64,000 nt of DNA from contig NZ_RZIS01000002.1 in the NCBI RefSeq assembly GCF_005281835.1, positions 186,001 through 250,000 of the forward strand, read 5' to 3'. Made by a program: the position numbers and the translations under genes. This stretch comes from Vibrio profundi. GTDB taxonomy: Bacteria; Pseudomonadota; Gammaproteobacteria; Enterobacterales; Vibrionaceae. Shown here in pieces: positions 15,621 through 24,653 of the stretch (within the stretch, counting starts at the first letter, position 1; each line of letters begins with the position of its first letter). A model generated the notes under the pieces. The model saw only the letters and a list, made by a program, of their open reading frames with translations, did not search any database and was not told where the DNA came from.

Positions 15621-16745
15621 TTAAATACCTAGCGTGCGAAATACTGGGAACATGCATGCCCCATAGGTATTTAGCGACGATCCAATTTTTGAAGGAGAGA
15701 ATTGAGCCATTGGATACGAGCGCTCGAACTCTACCCAATTCTTCTCTAGCGCCATTTCATCAATGAGCGCTTGGCTGATATGTTGAGGACAAGAACCACC
15801 AATGATCACGCAATCTGGGTCAAACCAACCTAAAGTCAAAACCAGCATTGGCTTGAGTTGAATAGCGGCAAAGCGCACCCATTCCGCCACCACAGGGTTT
15901 TCTAAACCCGGTATCGCTTCTGGGCCATCAACTTCGAGTCCAGATTCCGCCAATTGATCAAGCAAGCCACGAATGGTTGGTTTGTTCTCTTCACCTAATA
16001 GGTTGAAATAAGTACCGATCTCACCCGCATTGTGGCGACTACCACGGTAAAGTTTGCGATTAATGATCACACCGCCACCCACACCATGGCCCAACTCAAA
16101 CAACACCATGTTCTTCACTTCCGGCCAACGACCAGAGTAAAATTCACCCACAGCGGCGACATTACAGTCGTTGTCTATCCAAACTGGCCATTCAAAGACT
16201 TCACCAAAAATCACCGCGAGATCAGCATTACGCCAATGCTCCATTTGAATGATGGTGCGAATGGATTTCCCATCGCCCTCAGATGGCCCCGGCATGGATA
16301 CACCAATCCCGAGAATACGGGCGTTTTGGATTTTGTGTTTGTCGACCAATGAGTCGATTTGCGCTTTGATGCTCGCTAAGACTTCCGAGATAGGAGAATC
16401 TTCAGCGTAATCCATAGTGGCTGTATCGATCACCTCGCCACAAAAATTCGCCAACGCCACTTCAATTCGGTGAATGTGAAAAGCAATTCCAAAAGAAAAC
16501 GCCGCATACGGATTGAGCTGCAAAGGAATGATTGGCTGACCACGGCCTACTTTTTCTCGTGGGCCTTCTTTGATCATATTCATCGCCAGCAGTTCTTTGG
16601 AAATGCTAGTAACCGAGCCACTGCGTAGCCCCGTTTGCTCAACAATTTTCGCGCGAGGTACCGAGCGATGCTCACGACAAACCGCCAGTAATTTCTTCTG
16701 TCCTGGAGTCAATTCTAGTTGTAATGGTTTTATCGGCGTTAACAT
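15621..16745 (-). CDS. ROK-family transcriptional regulator
   Basis: 374 residues. The N-terminal winged helix (about 10-70) contains SVPRAKIVEQTGLRSGSVTSISKELLAM. The ROK sugar-kinase-like part includes GVSMPGPS, WIDNDCNVAAVGEF, ELGHGVGGGVI and R-H-N-A-G-E-I-G. The cysteine-rich zinc motif (CxCGxxGCxE) that follows NAGE in NagC, Mlc and XylR-type members is absent; YFNLLGEENK stands there instead. It lies between the phosphodiesterase gene and the DUF1868 gene. It probably represses the divergent phosphodiesterase and ABC promoters, where TTAAACTTT-like repeats occur. Confidence 0.85.
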   Translation of the reverse strand: MLTPIKPLQLELTPGQKKLLAVCREHRSVPRAKIVEQTGLRSGSVTSISKELLAMNMIKEGPREKVGRGQPIIPLQLNPYAAFSFGIAFHIHRIEVALANFCGEVIDTATMDYAEDSPISEVLASIKAQIDSLVDKHKIQNARILGIGVSMPGPSEGDGKSIRTIIQMEHWRNADLAVIFGEVFEWPVWIDNDCNVAAVGEFYSGRWPEVKNMVLFELGHGVGGGVIINRKLYRGSRHNAGEIGTYFNLLGEENKPTIRGLLDQLAESGLEVDGPEAIPGLENPVVAEWVRFAAIQLKPMLVLTLGWFDPDCVIIGGSCPQHISQALIDEMALEKNWVEFERSYPMAQFSPSKIGSSLNTYGACMFPVFRTLGI

Positions 16746-16813
16746 GTTCGGTGGTTCTCTTATTAGATTTATTCGTTATTTAACATCACTGTATTGACAG
16801 CAAAGCTGTTGGA

Positions 16814-17641
16814 TTAGATGGCCTCCATTCCGGCTTCCTGTACCAACTCTTTCAACATATCGATATCGTCGTGGCTAATCATATCAATGAGGCCATCTCG
16901 CAACCATTGAATAATTTCACTGTGTACGTCGTAACCATAATATTGATTAAACCATTGAGTCGGTTTCATATTTCTATCTTTATTAGGTAAGTACAGACGA
17001 GTGGTTAGCCCGGCTTTTTTATAGCCTTCAAGTACCGATTGGGTCGTGTATGGGTACTCCACACACACAGCCGAAGCATTCGATTCCAACACCGCATCCA
17101 CTTGATTCTGATAACGCGCCAAAGTGACGACTTGCAACTGAATCCCTGGCAATTGGGCTTTTACTCGGTTCACCAAAGTATGATCAAAGCCCAACAATTG
17201 AATGTGTTGTAACGCTCCTGGTGTCCGGTGAATTAAGGCAGTTAATTTATCGGCGAACACTTGATGATTGCGTCTTTGCTTAGCTTCCACAACCAGACCG
17301 ACGCCCTGTTCAACGGCCCATTCAAGTACTGAGTCCAATCGAGGAATAGGCGTATCAGCAAACGACGAATGAAACCAAGCGCCAAAATCCAAAGCTTCTA
17401 ATTCAGCTAAGGTCATTTGCTCGACATAGCCCGTACCATTAGAGGTGCGGTCGACACTTGGATCGTGAATCACCACAAGTTCTTCATCTGCGGTCATCGC
17501 GATGTCGATTTCAATACAGCTTGTTTTTCGTTCTATCGCGCTCAAGAAAGCAGGCATGGTGTTTTCAGGGCAAGTAATGCAATCGCCTCTATGGCTATTC
17601 ACCAAAACTTGTCCTTTTTTTGCCACATCAAAAGTAAACAT
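16814..17641 (-). CDS. Glycerophosphodiester phosphodiesterase family protein
   Basis: 275 residues, GDPD TIM-barrel. Catalytic and metal residues are visible: H-R-G-D near residue 17, P-E-N-T, the E-I-D-I pair, and V-I-H-D-P-S-V-D-R-T with the second catalytic His. A late conserved VVEAKQ carries another metal-ligand Glu. It hydrolyses glycerophosphodiesters to glycerol-3-phosphate and an alcohol in the best-known members. There is no signal peptide, so it acts in the cytoplasm on imported substrate, like UgpQ. The ATG at 17641 is preferred to the TTG one codon earlier. Divergent from the ABC importer operon. Confidence 0.88.
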   Translation of the reverse strand: MFTFDVAKKGQVLVNSHRGDCITCPENTMPAFLSAIERKTSCIEIDIAMTADEELVVIHDPSVDRTSNGTGYVEQMTLAELEALDFGAWFHSSFADTPIPRLDSVLEWAVEQGVGLVVEAKQRRNHQVFADKLTALIHRTPGALQHIQLLGFDHTLVNRVKAQLPGIQLQVVTLARYQNQVDAVLESNASAVCVEYPYTTQSVLEGYKKAGLTTRLYLPNKDRNMKPTQWFNQYYGYDVHSEIIQWLRDGLIDMISHDDIDMLKELVQEAGMEAI

Positions 17642-17882
17642 CAAACGCCACCAATTAAACTACCTTAAAAAGTTTAATCTAGAATACAGAGGTATCCTAT
17701 TTTCTGTCAACAAAGAAATCCCCACAAAAACCCACAAAACAACACCCTTTAAAAACAATAAGTTATTAAACTTTCCGTGATCAATGAATGATTTTTATGC
17801 GAAATATCTCGATCGATAATAAAACTGAAATAAACTGTAAATAATCTAACTGGAAATTTAAACTTTTTAAAAAAGGTTAATC
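17642..17882. promoter_or_regulatory. Divergent promoter region with repeated TTAAACTTT-type motifs
   Basis: 241 bp between the phosphodiesterase gene and the ABC operon. ATTAAACT (17654-17661) and AGTTTAAT (17671-17678) form an inverted repeat with a 9-nt spacer. The related sequences ATTAAACTTT (about 17765) and TTTAAACTTTTT (about 17859) recur nearer the ABC start. The set is a plausible operator group for the ROK regulator encoded at 15621. Confidence 0.5.
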
Positions 17883-18953
17883 ATGGCAATTTTGGAACTT
17901 CGTTCTGTGACGAAAAATTATGGTGACTTTTATGCGTCTAAAGAGATCTCATTCTCGGTAGAACAAGGCGAGTTTGTCACGCTACTTGGCCCAAGTGGTT
18001 GTGGTAAAACAACATTGCTGAAAATGATTGGCGGCTTTCAAACGCCAACATCAGGTGAAATCTTGATGAATGATCGCGTTGTGAATCAAATTCCACCAGA
18101 AAAACGTGAAACCGCCATGTGCTTTCAGTCTTATGCGTTATTTCCGCATTTAAGTGTTTCTCACAACATCTGCTTTGGCATGGTTCAACAAAAAATCGAT
18201 AAGAATGAGCAAAAGCGTCGTTTGGCCGAAATCCTGACGCAAGTAGGGCTTGTTGAACATAAAGATAAGCTGCCTTCGCAACTTTCTGGCGGCCAACAAC
18301 AACGTGTGGCACTTGCCCGTGCGATGGTGACACGCCCAGACATTATTTTATTCGATGAGCCATTATCTAACCTTGATGCAAAAATGCGTGAAGGCGTTCG
18401 CTTCGAAATCAAAGAACTGCAACGTCAGCATCAACTTACTTCTATTTACGTTACTCACGATCAAGCTGAAGCATTAGCGATGAGTGACCGAATTGTAGTA
18501 CTTAACGGCGGTAACATAGAGCAAATTGGTACACCTGAAGACATTTACTACCGCCCGGTTAGCCGTTTCGTTGCCGATTTCATTGGCGCAGCCAACATTC
18601 ACCAAGCGTATGTTGAGCCTACCAGTGAAGACAACCAATACCGCGTTAGCTGCAACATGGGTGAGTTCCGCGTCGAATCAGCCGAGCAGCCACAATCAAG
18701 TGAAATCTTCATTTGCTGGCGCCCTGAAGATGCAGAGATCTGTCAACCAGGTGATGAGAACAGCTTTGAAGTGACGGTTGAGTCCAGCGCATTCCAAGGT
18801 AACAACCTAGATGTATTTGGCTGGGTCGGCTCTGATACCAAGCAAAAGATTCGTTTACAACTGAGTGGCCGAGTGTCGGCGCAACAAGGTGAAGTACTGC
18901 ACGTGAAATTGCCTGAATTTGGTATTCGCTTCCTAGAAGGAGTGTGTGCATGA
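17883..18953 (+). CDS. ABC transporter ATP-binding protein (PotA/UgpC/FbpC type)
   Basis: 356 residues. Walker [10 protein letters not shown], signature L-S-G-G-Q-Q-Q-R, Walker B I-I-L-F-D-E-P and D-loop SNLDAK, H-loop VTHDQAE, followed from about residue 240 by a TOBE/OB regulatory domain. This is the two-domain ATPase of type I importers for polyamines, iron, glycerol-3-phosphate or sugars. It is the first gene of a four-gene operon; its stop overlaps the first permease start (ATGA). AAAAAAGG ribosome-binding site before the ATG. Confidence 0.92.
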   Translation: MAILELRSVTKNYGDFYASKEISFSVEQGEFVTLLGPSGCGKTTLLKMIGGFQTPTSGEILMNDRVVNQIPPEKRETAMCFQSYALFPHLSVSHNICFGMVQQKIDKNEQKRRLAEILTQVGLVEHKDKLPSQLSGGQQQRVALARAMVTRPDIILFDEPLSNLDAKMREGVRFEIKELQRQHQLTSIYVTHDQAEALAMSDRIVVLNGGNIEQIGTPEDIYYRPVSRFVADFIGAANIHQAYVEPTSEDNQYRVSCNMGEFRVESAEQPQSSEIFICWRPEDAEICQPGDENSFEVTVESSAFQGNNLDVFGWVGSDTKQKIRLQLSGRVSAQQGEVLHVKLPEFGIRFLEGVCA

Positions 18954-19819
18954 ACCTAAAACCCTATTTATTGCTCATCCCCGGAGTAGGCACCATTGCC
19001 CTACTGATGGGGAGCGCGCTCTACGTAGTGGTGGCGCAGAGTTTTGGCTTATTCAGCGTGATGGGTGAAACCAATGCGACGTTTGAATATTGGCAAACGA
19101 CGCTGAGCGATCCGATTTTATGGCGCTCTGTGGCTTATTCATTAAGAACTTCCATACTGGGCACGCTCGGTGCGGTGATGCTGGCTTACCCAATCGCATT
19201 ATGGTTACAAAAGCCGATTCCGGGCAAACCAGCGATCATTGGCGTGCTACGTGCACCCATGTTCGTTCCTGGACTAGTTGCCGCATTTTTACTGATGAAC
19301 GTGATCGCTTATCACGGTATTTTTAACGAATCATTACTGGCGCTAGGCATCATTGATAAGCCACTACGCCTTGCTAACGACAAATTTGGTTGGAGCATTG
19401 TGGTTCTGCAAATTTGGAAGAATCTACCATTCGCGCTGATCTTAATCAGCGGTGCGATTGCTAGCATTCGCGGTGACTTAATGGATGCAGCGTTAGATTT
19501 AGGTGCAACTCGCTGGGCGCGATTCTGTCAGGTGATTTTCCCGTTAACGATCCCTGCACTGCAAGCATCATCAATTCTAATTTTCATCGGAGCGTTGGGT
19601 GACTTCTCGTTTGCTTCCGTTGCAGGTTCACGCAGTAGCTATTCATTGGCAATGCTGATGAACATCACGGCAACCCAATACTACGAGTGGGAAAACTCGG
19701 CGGTTATTGCCATGGTAATCATGCTGATTGCAGGCCTATCAGCTGTCGTTTTAACTTTACTAACTCAACCATTTGTTACACGTAAAAGCGTTGTTGTGGA
19801 TATGGAGAAAGCATCATGA
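18950..19819 (+). CDS. ABC transporter permease, first subunit
   Basis: 289 residues from the ATG at 18950, which overlaps the ATPase stop by 4 nt. About six membrane segments. The cytoplasmic EAA-loop appears as MDAALDLGATRWARFCQVIFPLTIPAL, the contact site for the ATPase. Sequence style is PotB/CysT-like (NLPFALILISGAIASI). It pairs with the permease at 19816 to make a heterodimeric channel. Confidence 0.9.
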   Translation: MNLKPYLLLIPGVGTIALLMGSALYVVVAQSFGLFSVMGETNATFEYWQTTLSDPILWRSVAYSLRTSILGTLGAVMLAYPIALWLQKPIPGKPAIIGVLRAPMFVPGLVAAFLLMNVIAYHGIFNESLLALGIIDKPLRLANDKFGWSIVVLQIWKNLPFALILISGAIASIRGDLMDAALDLGATRWARFCQVIFPLTIPALQASSILIFIGALGDFSFASVAGSRSSYSLAMLMNITATQYYEWENSAVIAMVIMLIAGLSAVVLTLLTQPFVTRKSVVVDMEKAS

Positions 19820-20661
19820 GTCGCCTACGCAACCTATCCAACACCCAGTGGGTGATGCTGATCTCCATCAGCTTCTTTGTTCTCGTTAATTTGTTATGGC
19901 TCGGCGTGCCGTTCGCAATGGCTATCATCTGGTCTTTGGTTGATCCAAACCATCCATGGAGTTACCCAGATCTCTTCCCTCAGGTGCTTTCTTTCGGGCG
20001 TTGGGTGGAAGTATGGGAAAGCACATCATTACCAGAAGCGCTACGTAACAGTTACTCGGTGGCACCTGCGGTAGCTATCCTAACCATTACCCTAGCGATG
20101 CCGACCGCTTACGCCTTTGGTCGCATGGAATTTCGCGGCAAGAAGCTGGCTGAAATGGTGTCGTTGCTGCCAATGGTTATGCCTTCAATGATCCTCGCGG
20201 TTTTCTTCAGTGCGATGCTGTTAGAGCTAGGATTAACCGACCCATACATCAACATTGTCATTGCGCATACAGTACTCGCACTGCCATACGCGATTCGTAT
20301 TTTGTCGGCAGGTTTTAAAGCGATTCCACAAGATTTAATTGATGCTTGTGCCGACATGGGCGCAGGGAAATTTGGTACCTTTAAGCACGCATTCTTGCCT
20401 ATGCTTAAACCAAGCTTACTTGCATCGTCAATCTTCTGTTTGGTGATCAGTATTGAGGAATTCAATATGTCTTACGTACTTGGTGCTCCAGACTTTATCA
20501 CCGTTCCAACCATCTTATATTCATTTTTGGGTTACTCATTTATCAGACCTGATGCTGCCGTTGTATCACTGATTCTTGTGATTCCAAATGTCTTACTAAT
20601 GTTACTAATCGAACGTTTATTGAAAGGAAACTACTTGTCTCAATCGACGGGTAAAGCTTAA
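19816..20661 (+). CDS. ABC transporter permease, second subunit
   Basis: 281 residues, PotC-like, about six membrane segments. The EAA loop reads IDACADMGAGKFGTFKHAFLPMLKPSL. Its ATG overlaps the stop of the first permease by 4 nt, so the two subunits are translationally coupled. The solute-binding protein follows 15 bp downstream. Confidence 0.9.
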   Translation: MSRLRNLSNTQWVMLISISFFVLVNLLWLGVPFAMAIIWSLVDPNHPWSYPDLFPQVLSFGRWVEVWESTSLPEALRNSYSVAPAVAILTITLAMPTAYAFGRMEFRGKKLAEMVSLLPMVMPSMILAVFFSAMLLELGLTDPYINIVIAHTVLALPYAIRILSAGFKAIPQDLIDACADMGAGKFGTFKHAFLPMLKPSLLASSIFCLVISIEEFNMSYVLGAPDFITVPTILYSFLGYSFIRPDAAVVSLILVIPNVLLMLLIERLLKGNYLSQSTGKA

Positions 20662-20676
20662 TTTCGTGAGGATACA

Positions 20677-21774
20677 ATGAAAAAAACTCTACTAGCAGCA
20701 CTACTTAGCACCACGGCATTTTCAAGTTTCGCATACGATGTAAGCACCATGACTTGGGATGAAATTGAAACTCAGGCGAAAAAAGAAGGCTCCGTCACTT
20801 TTTCGGTTTGGTATTTACAGCCAGGTTGGCGCAACTTTGTAAAAACCTTTGAAGCTGAGACAGGCATTAAAGTACGTATCCCGGAAGGTACTCACGATGG
20901 TAACCGCAACAAGCTACAAGCTGAAAGCCGCCGTGATAAAGGTTCAATGGACGTAGTAGCACTTGGCCCTACAGCACTGAACACATTCAAGCTAGAGAAC
21001 ACACTATTGACGCTTGATAAGCTGCCTGAAATTCAAAAGCTGAACCAATCAGCGGAAGGAATTCATTCACAAGGCTATGGTGTGACGTTCTGGGGTAACC
21101 AAACTGGTTTAGCCTACGACCCAAGCCGCATCAGCGAAGCAGATCTACCACAAACGTTTGAAGAGATGGAAAGCTACATTAAGAGCAACCCTAAAGCGTT
21201 TGGTGTGAACGATCCAAACGGTGGCGGTGCAGGTCAACGTTTTATCGAATCAAGCATTCGCCACGTTTCTGGTGAGTTTGATATGACAGACAAGCTAGAC
21301 AAAAAAGTCGTGAAGTCTTGGGCACAAACTTGGGACTGGTTCCAGACAAACGAAGAAGACATGCTAATCACAGCATCGAACGCTGACAGCCTAACTCGTA
21401 TCAACGATGGTGAAATCACACTCGCGCCAGCATGGGAAGATCACTTAGCTGGCTTGCAAAAACGTGGTGCTATCACAGAGCGTATTAAGTTCTACATCCC
21501 TGAATTTGGTATGTCAGGTGGCGGTAACTTCGTAACTGTTGCTAAAAACAGCCAACACCAAGCGGCATCATTAGTGTTCATTAACTGGTTAACGTCAGCG
21601 GAAACACAAACTGCGCTTAACGCTGAGTTCGGTACTGCGCCTCAACACCCTGAAGCGGATGCATCAAACGCATTAATCTCTCAAGAGATGCGTAACAACT
21701 CAACTGAACCGTTTAACTCTGAGTACAGCGCGTACTTGAAGAAGCAGTTTACACGTAACGTATTGATGCGCTAA
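20677..21774 (+). CDS. ABC transporter periplasmic solute-binding protein
   Basis: 365 residues with a cleavable signal peptide (about 1-19, after FSSFA). The mature protein is a family 1-like extracellular binding protein: SVTFSVWYLQPGWRNFVKTFEAETGIKV, SMDVVALGPTALNTF, WGNQTGLAYDPSRIS, and TLAPAWEDHLAGLQKRGAI. It is distinct from typical UgpB or PotD, and in style closer to YnjB-like proteins. The gene context (phosphodiesterase, 2H-phosphoesterase) suggests a phosphodiester ligand; the sequence alone does not prove it. Last gene of the operon, followed by a strong terminator. Confidence 0.85.
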   Translation: MKKTLLAALLSTTAFSSFAYDVSTMTWDEIETQAKKEGSVTFSVWYLQPGWRNFVKTFEAETGIKVRIPEGTHDGNRNKLQAESRRDKGSMDVVALGPTALNTFKLENTLLTLDKLPEIQKLNQSAEGIHSQGYGVTFWGNQTGLAYDPSRISEADLPQTFEEMESYIKSNPKAFGVNDPNGGGAGQRFIESSIRHVSGEFDMTDKLDKKVVKSWAQTWDWFQTNEEDMLITASNADSLTRINDGEITLAPAWEDHLAGLQKRGAITERIKFYIPEFGMSGGGNFVTVAKNSQHQAASLVFINWLTSAETQTALNAEFGTAPQHPEADASNALISQEMRNNSTEPFNSEYSAYLKKQFTRNVLMR

Positions 21775-21789
21775 TTAGCCATCATTAAT

Positions 21790-21818
21790 AAAAAAGGGCG
21801 CTTTCAGCGCCCTTTTTT
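21790..21818. terminator. Bidirectional Rho-independent terminator
   Basis: A-run, GGGCGC-tttca-GCGCCC stem and T-run (AAAAAAGGGCGC ... GCGCCCTTTTTT) just after the ABC operon and before the convergent gene ending at 21846. Confidence 0.95.
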
Positions 21819-21845
21819 GTTTCCCGGAAAACTATTGCTAAGGCG

Positions 21846-22334
21846 CTAAACCAACACCTCGCGGTCACTGCGATAAGCAGCAGTAAGAAAGCGATACCCC
21901 GTAGAGTCTTTTCTTAAGTATTCACGCAAGCAGCGCTTCCAACGTCCATCCTCAAAAAACATGTAGCACGCCCGGCTTTTAAAACTATCTAAGTCTGAGT
22001 CCATGCCACTTACCACCATATCTAAGGTATAACCAGTTTTCAGTAAATAGTCGTACAACGCATCTTCAAAAGCGGATTCAGGAATCGTCGATACTGCTTT
22101 CCAAAATACATTCGCACTCAATTTACCTTGTAATTGGTTGTACCAAGACGCGGCATTCCAGATGGTTTTAAACTTCTCTTGGTGGTGATATTTAATACTC
22201 TCAATGGCAAGCTGCTCCTCCAGTGCCGGGAATATATCAATCAGTTCTTCCCCGATTTTCCGAGCTGGCTTATCTGGGGAATGGATGAGCTTTGCGACCA
22301 CCGCCCCCAACTTCTGTCGCTCTCTTTTATTCAT
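21846..22334 (-). CDS. Hypothetical protein, all-alpha, 162 residues
   Basis: Starts MNKRERQKLGAVVAKLIHSP at the ATG 22334, with AGGAA about 9 nt upstream; an upstream in-frame start at 22382 has no support. The protein is helical with an acidic middle and no membrane segment. Segments such as FEDALYDYLLKTGYTLDMVVSGMDSDLDSFKSRA could be a helical repeat. I do not recognise a family. Located 4 bp downstream of a small membrane-protein frame, with which it may be cotranscribed. Confidence 0.55.
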   Translation of the reverse strand: MNKRERQKLGAVVAKLIHSPDKPARKIGEELIDIFPALEEQLAIESIKYHHQEKFKTIWNAASWYNQLQGKLSANVFWKAVSTIPESAFEDALYDYLLKTGYTLDMVVSGMDSDLDSFKSRACYMFFEDGRWKRCLREYLRKDSTGYRFLTAAYRSDREVLV

Positions 22335-22338
22335 CGGG

Positions 22339-22557
22339 TCAAATTCCTGATAAATACAAAACCACCAGTCCAATAGAACCAAGTATCACAATAGCCCCAC
22401 CGACTAAGCCCGCGATCAATCCAATATTCAAAACAGCCTCTTTAGCGCTCATACCACGTCTCAAACCTACATAGAAAACCATTTTGACCATTGAAACGTC
22501 ATATTTGAAGATCGGTTTTCCACAGTAATTGTTTGAAAATATTACGGATATTCGCAC
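22339..22557 (-). CDS. Small single-span membrane protein (tentative)
   Basis: Frame of 72 codons from a GTG; internal ATGs at 22491 and 22452 would give 50 or 37 residues. The C-terminal part NIGLIAGLVGGAIVILGSIGLVVLYLSGI is one clear transmembrane helix. It ends 4 bp before the start of the next gene, whose ribosome-binding site lies inside it, which supports an operon. No family recognised and no strong ribosome-binding site for any start. Confidence 0.4.
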   Translation of the reverse strand: MRISVIFSNNYCGKPIFKYDVSMVKMVFYVGLRRGMSAKEAVLNIGLIAGLVGGAIVILGSIGLVVLYLSGI

Positions 22558-22627
22558 TCGTTATTGAACTTACCCTAGACAATCACTCGTCACTATCAAT
22601 TGGCTGTTTTCATAATTACAGCCAATA

Positions 22628-22652
22628 AAAACGGCTTCCAAAAGAAAGCCGC
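22628..22652 (-). terminator. Terminator of rlmJ
   Basis: On the minus strand GCGGCTTTC-TTTT-GGAAGCCGT followed by TTTTA, about 25 bp beyond the rlmJ stop codon. Confidence 0.8.
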
Positions 22653-22677
22653 TGTATGAAGAACTTGAACAAAGAGG

Positions 22678-23541
22678 TTAGCGTTTTAGCTGCCAATAAC
22701 CTTCATGCTTAGTGGCAAGATGAGTATGTAGGTAATCCAGAACCTCTGTCACCATTGGGGGAACGCACTGCGGCGGGTTAAACACCAATAAACCACTACC
22801 TATCAGTCGATCGTCGTCTTTCGGATCTCTCAAACGCAGTTCAGCTTGAAGTGGTGTTGGAAGTTTGCCATCGGTAACCGCTTCGGTGCAATGATCTAAA
22901 ATCAGGTGGCTCTTATCCTCGGTATAAAGCGGGTACCAGACTAACGCTGTAATATTCACTTGCTGTTGCCATGCAGCCACCAGCGCATCAATCACCGCTA
23001 AATATTCGCCATCGGTTTCATAGGGAGGGTCGATCACAATCAAGTTGTGTGACTGAGAGTCAGAAACGGCATGAGGCAATTGAACGAGCCCATCTCCAGC
23101 GAAGATGTGTAATTTACTGTCGATGTGTAGATCAGAACGGATTTGCTTGATGTTGGTCGCTAATAAGTCCGCTTCATCTTGCTGAATGTCGGAGAAGAAA
23201 AAGCTGTCATTGCGGCGGCCTTGTTCAAAACCGATCGCAGCAGAGCCTGGGTAGAGTGTCAGTGTTTCTTCTGGATTAAATGCAGCAAGAGTAGAAATGA
23301 AAGCGTTAAAGCTTGGTGGTAACGACTGTCTGTGCTTCCAAAGAAAGCCCACACCTTCTTTAAATTCACCAGCATGGTTTTTGGGCGCGGTTGTTAAATC
23401 GTAGCATCCAGTGCCCGCATGAGTATCAATAATATTCAGGCTTGGATGATTTTGAACAAGAGCCTGAATTAAAGACGCTAGCACTGGGTGTTTTAACGCA
23501 TCACCATGGTCGCCAACATGACATTGGTGTCGATATTCCAT
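22678..23541 (-). CDS. rlmJ: 23S rRNA (adenine(2030)-N6)-methyltransferase RlmJ
   Basis: 287 residues. The N-terminus MEYRHQCHVGDHGDALKHPV is the RlmJ hallmark (YRHxxHAGNHADVLKH in E. coli, here with conservative changes). The S-adenosylmethionine site lies around IDTHAGTGCYDL, and the catalytic N6-adenine motif is D-P-P-Y in VIDPPYE. It methylates A2030 of 23S rRNA. The ATG at 23541 has AGGAAAG upstream; the open frame to 23577 is an artefact. Single-gene unit with its own terminator. Confidence 0.9.
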   Translation of the reverse strand: MEYRHQCHVGDHGDALKHPVLASLIQALVQNHPSLNIIDTHAGTGCYDLTTAPKNHAGEFKEGVGFLWKHRQSLPPSFNAFISTLAAFNPEETLTLYPGSAAIGFEQGRRNDSFFFSDIQQDEADLLATNIKQIRSDLHIDSKLHIFAGDGLVQLPHAVSDSQSHNLIVIDPPYETDGEYLAVIDALVAAWQQQVNITALVWYPLYTEDKSHLILDHCTEAVTDGKLPTPLQAELRLRDPKDDDRLIGSGLLVFNPPQCVPPMVTEVLDYLHTHLATKHEGYWQLKR

Positions 23542-23741
23542 TGTTACTTTCCTATTCGATAAGCCTCCTTTAACCATAATTCATTGATGGAAGGCTTACC
23601 TTATAGTGAAGTGTTTTTTTATGCAGAAGTGCACATATCCAACAATTTTTACCCTCAACGCTCGCGAAGTGGCACAAACCAATCACGAGCGCCAGCCGGT
23701 ATGAACCTTTCATCATTGAACAGGCTCATACGGGACAATAC

Positions 23742-24650
23742 TTAAGGATACGCCTCTTCCGTCTTATCAATCGGTTTTATTTGGTAATGGCTAGGCAGTA
23801 ACCCAAGCATTTTCGGCAATGTGATTCCCACCGAAACCGATGACCAAGTTCCGCTGACAATGCCAACAACTAACGCAATTGCAAACCCTTGCAACGCCGG
23901 GCCACCTAGCAGCCACAATGCTGAAACTGTCATCAACGTGGTACCAGACGTCACCATAGTGCGCGAGAACGTTGCTTGGATAGAACGATTGATCAGGTTG
24001 TCAGTTTCACCGTTTGGGTGGCCGCGCAATATTTCACGAACCCTATCCGCAATAATGATCGAGTCATTCAAGGAATAACCTAGAATCGCCAATACAGCGG
24101 CTAATACCGTCAGGTTAAACTCCAGTTGTGTTGCAGCAAACAAGCCCAAAATGAGCGTCACGTCGTACACCAGTGCTGCAAGTGCACCTAACGCCAAACG
24201 CCATTCAAAACGCACACTCAAATACAGCATGATCAGAATGAAACACACTAAGATTGCTAAACCGCCTTGGTCTACCATATCTTGCCCAACTTGTGGGCCA
24301 ACCACGCTGCTATTTAGCACATGTACTTGGTCGCTCACTTGCGCTAACGCTTCCACTAAAGTCGGCTGCGTTTGCTGCGAAATGTGATTATAACGAATGG
24401 TCCAGCGATCATGTTCTGCCATACCAACCACTTGCACATCTTGTGCAAAAGCTTGGTCAAGGTTGTGTTTCAGTTCAGCTTTGGTCACTTGTTCAGAAAG
24501 TTGAACCTCAGCCACGACTCCACCAGTGAAATCTAGCCCCCAGTTGAAGCCTTTCATTGCCACTAACGCAATCGAACTAATAAACAGCATCAAAGACAGG
24601 CTACACATCACTAGGCGCAACTTGGTCATCGCTTTGTCTGATATTTTCAT
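23742..24650 (-). CDS. secF: Protein translocase subunit SecF (secDF2 copy)
   Basis: 302 residues, six membrane segments. Typical SecF features: FNWGLDFTGGVVAEVQL near the first segment, periplasmic P1-like domain, DVTLILGLFAATQLEFNLTVLAAVLAILGYSLND with the D/R-rich functional site, and LNDSIIIADRVRE. With SecD it uses the cation gradient to pull proteins out of the Sec channel. Its ribosome-binding site (AAGGA) lies in the last codons of secD, 3 bp apart. Preceded upstream by a VemP-like gene, so it is most likely the conditional second SecDF of vibrios. Confidence 0.92.
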   Translation of the reverse strand: MKISDKAMTKLRLVMCSLSLMLFISSIALVAMKGFNWGLDFTGGVVAEVQLSEQVTKAELKHNLDQAFAQDVQVVGMAEHDRWTIRYNHISQQTQPTLVEALAQVSDQVHVLNSSVVGPQVGQDMVDQGGLAILVCFILIMLYLSVRFEWRLALGALAALVYDVTLILGLFAATQLEFNLTVLAAVLAILGYSLNDSIIIADRVREILRGHPNGETDNLINRSIQATFSRTMVTSGTTLMTVSALWLLGGPALQGFAIALVVGIVSGTWSSVSVGITLPKMLGLLPSHYQIKPIDKTEEAYP

Positions 24651-24653
24651 GGC

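Noticed and set aside
17825..17845. ATAAACTGTAAATA as a parS2 site
   Set aside because: Three mismatches to the consensus; only one half is kept.
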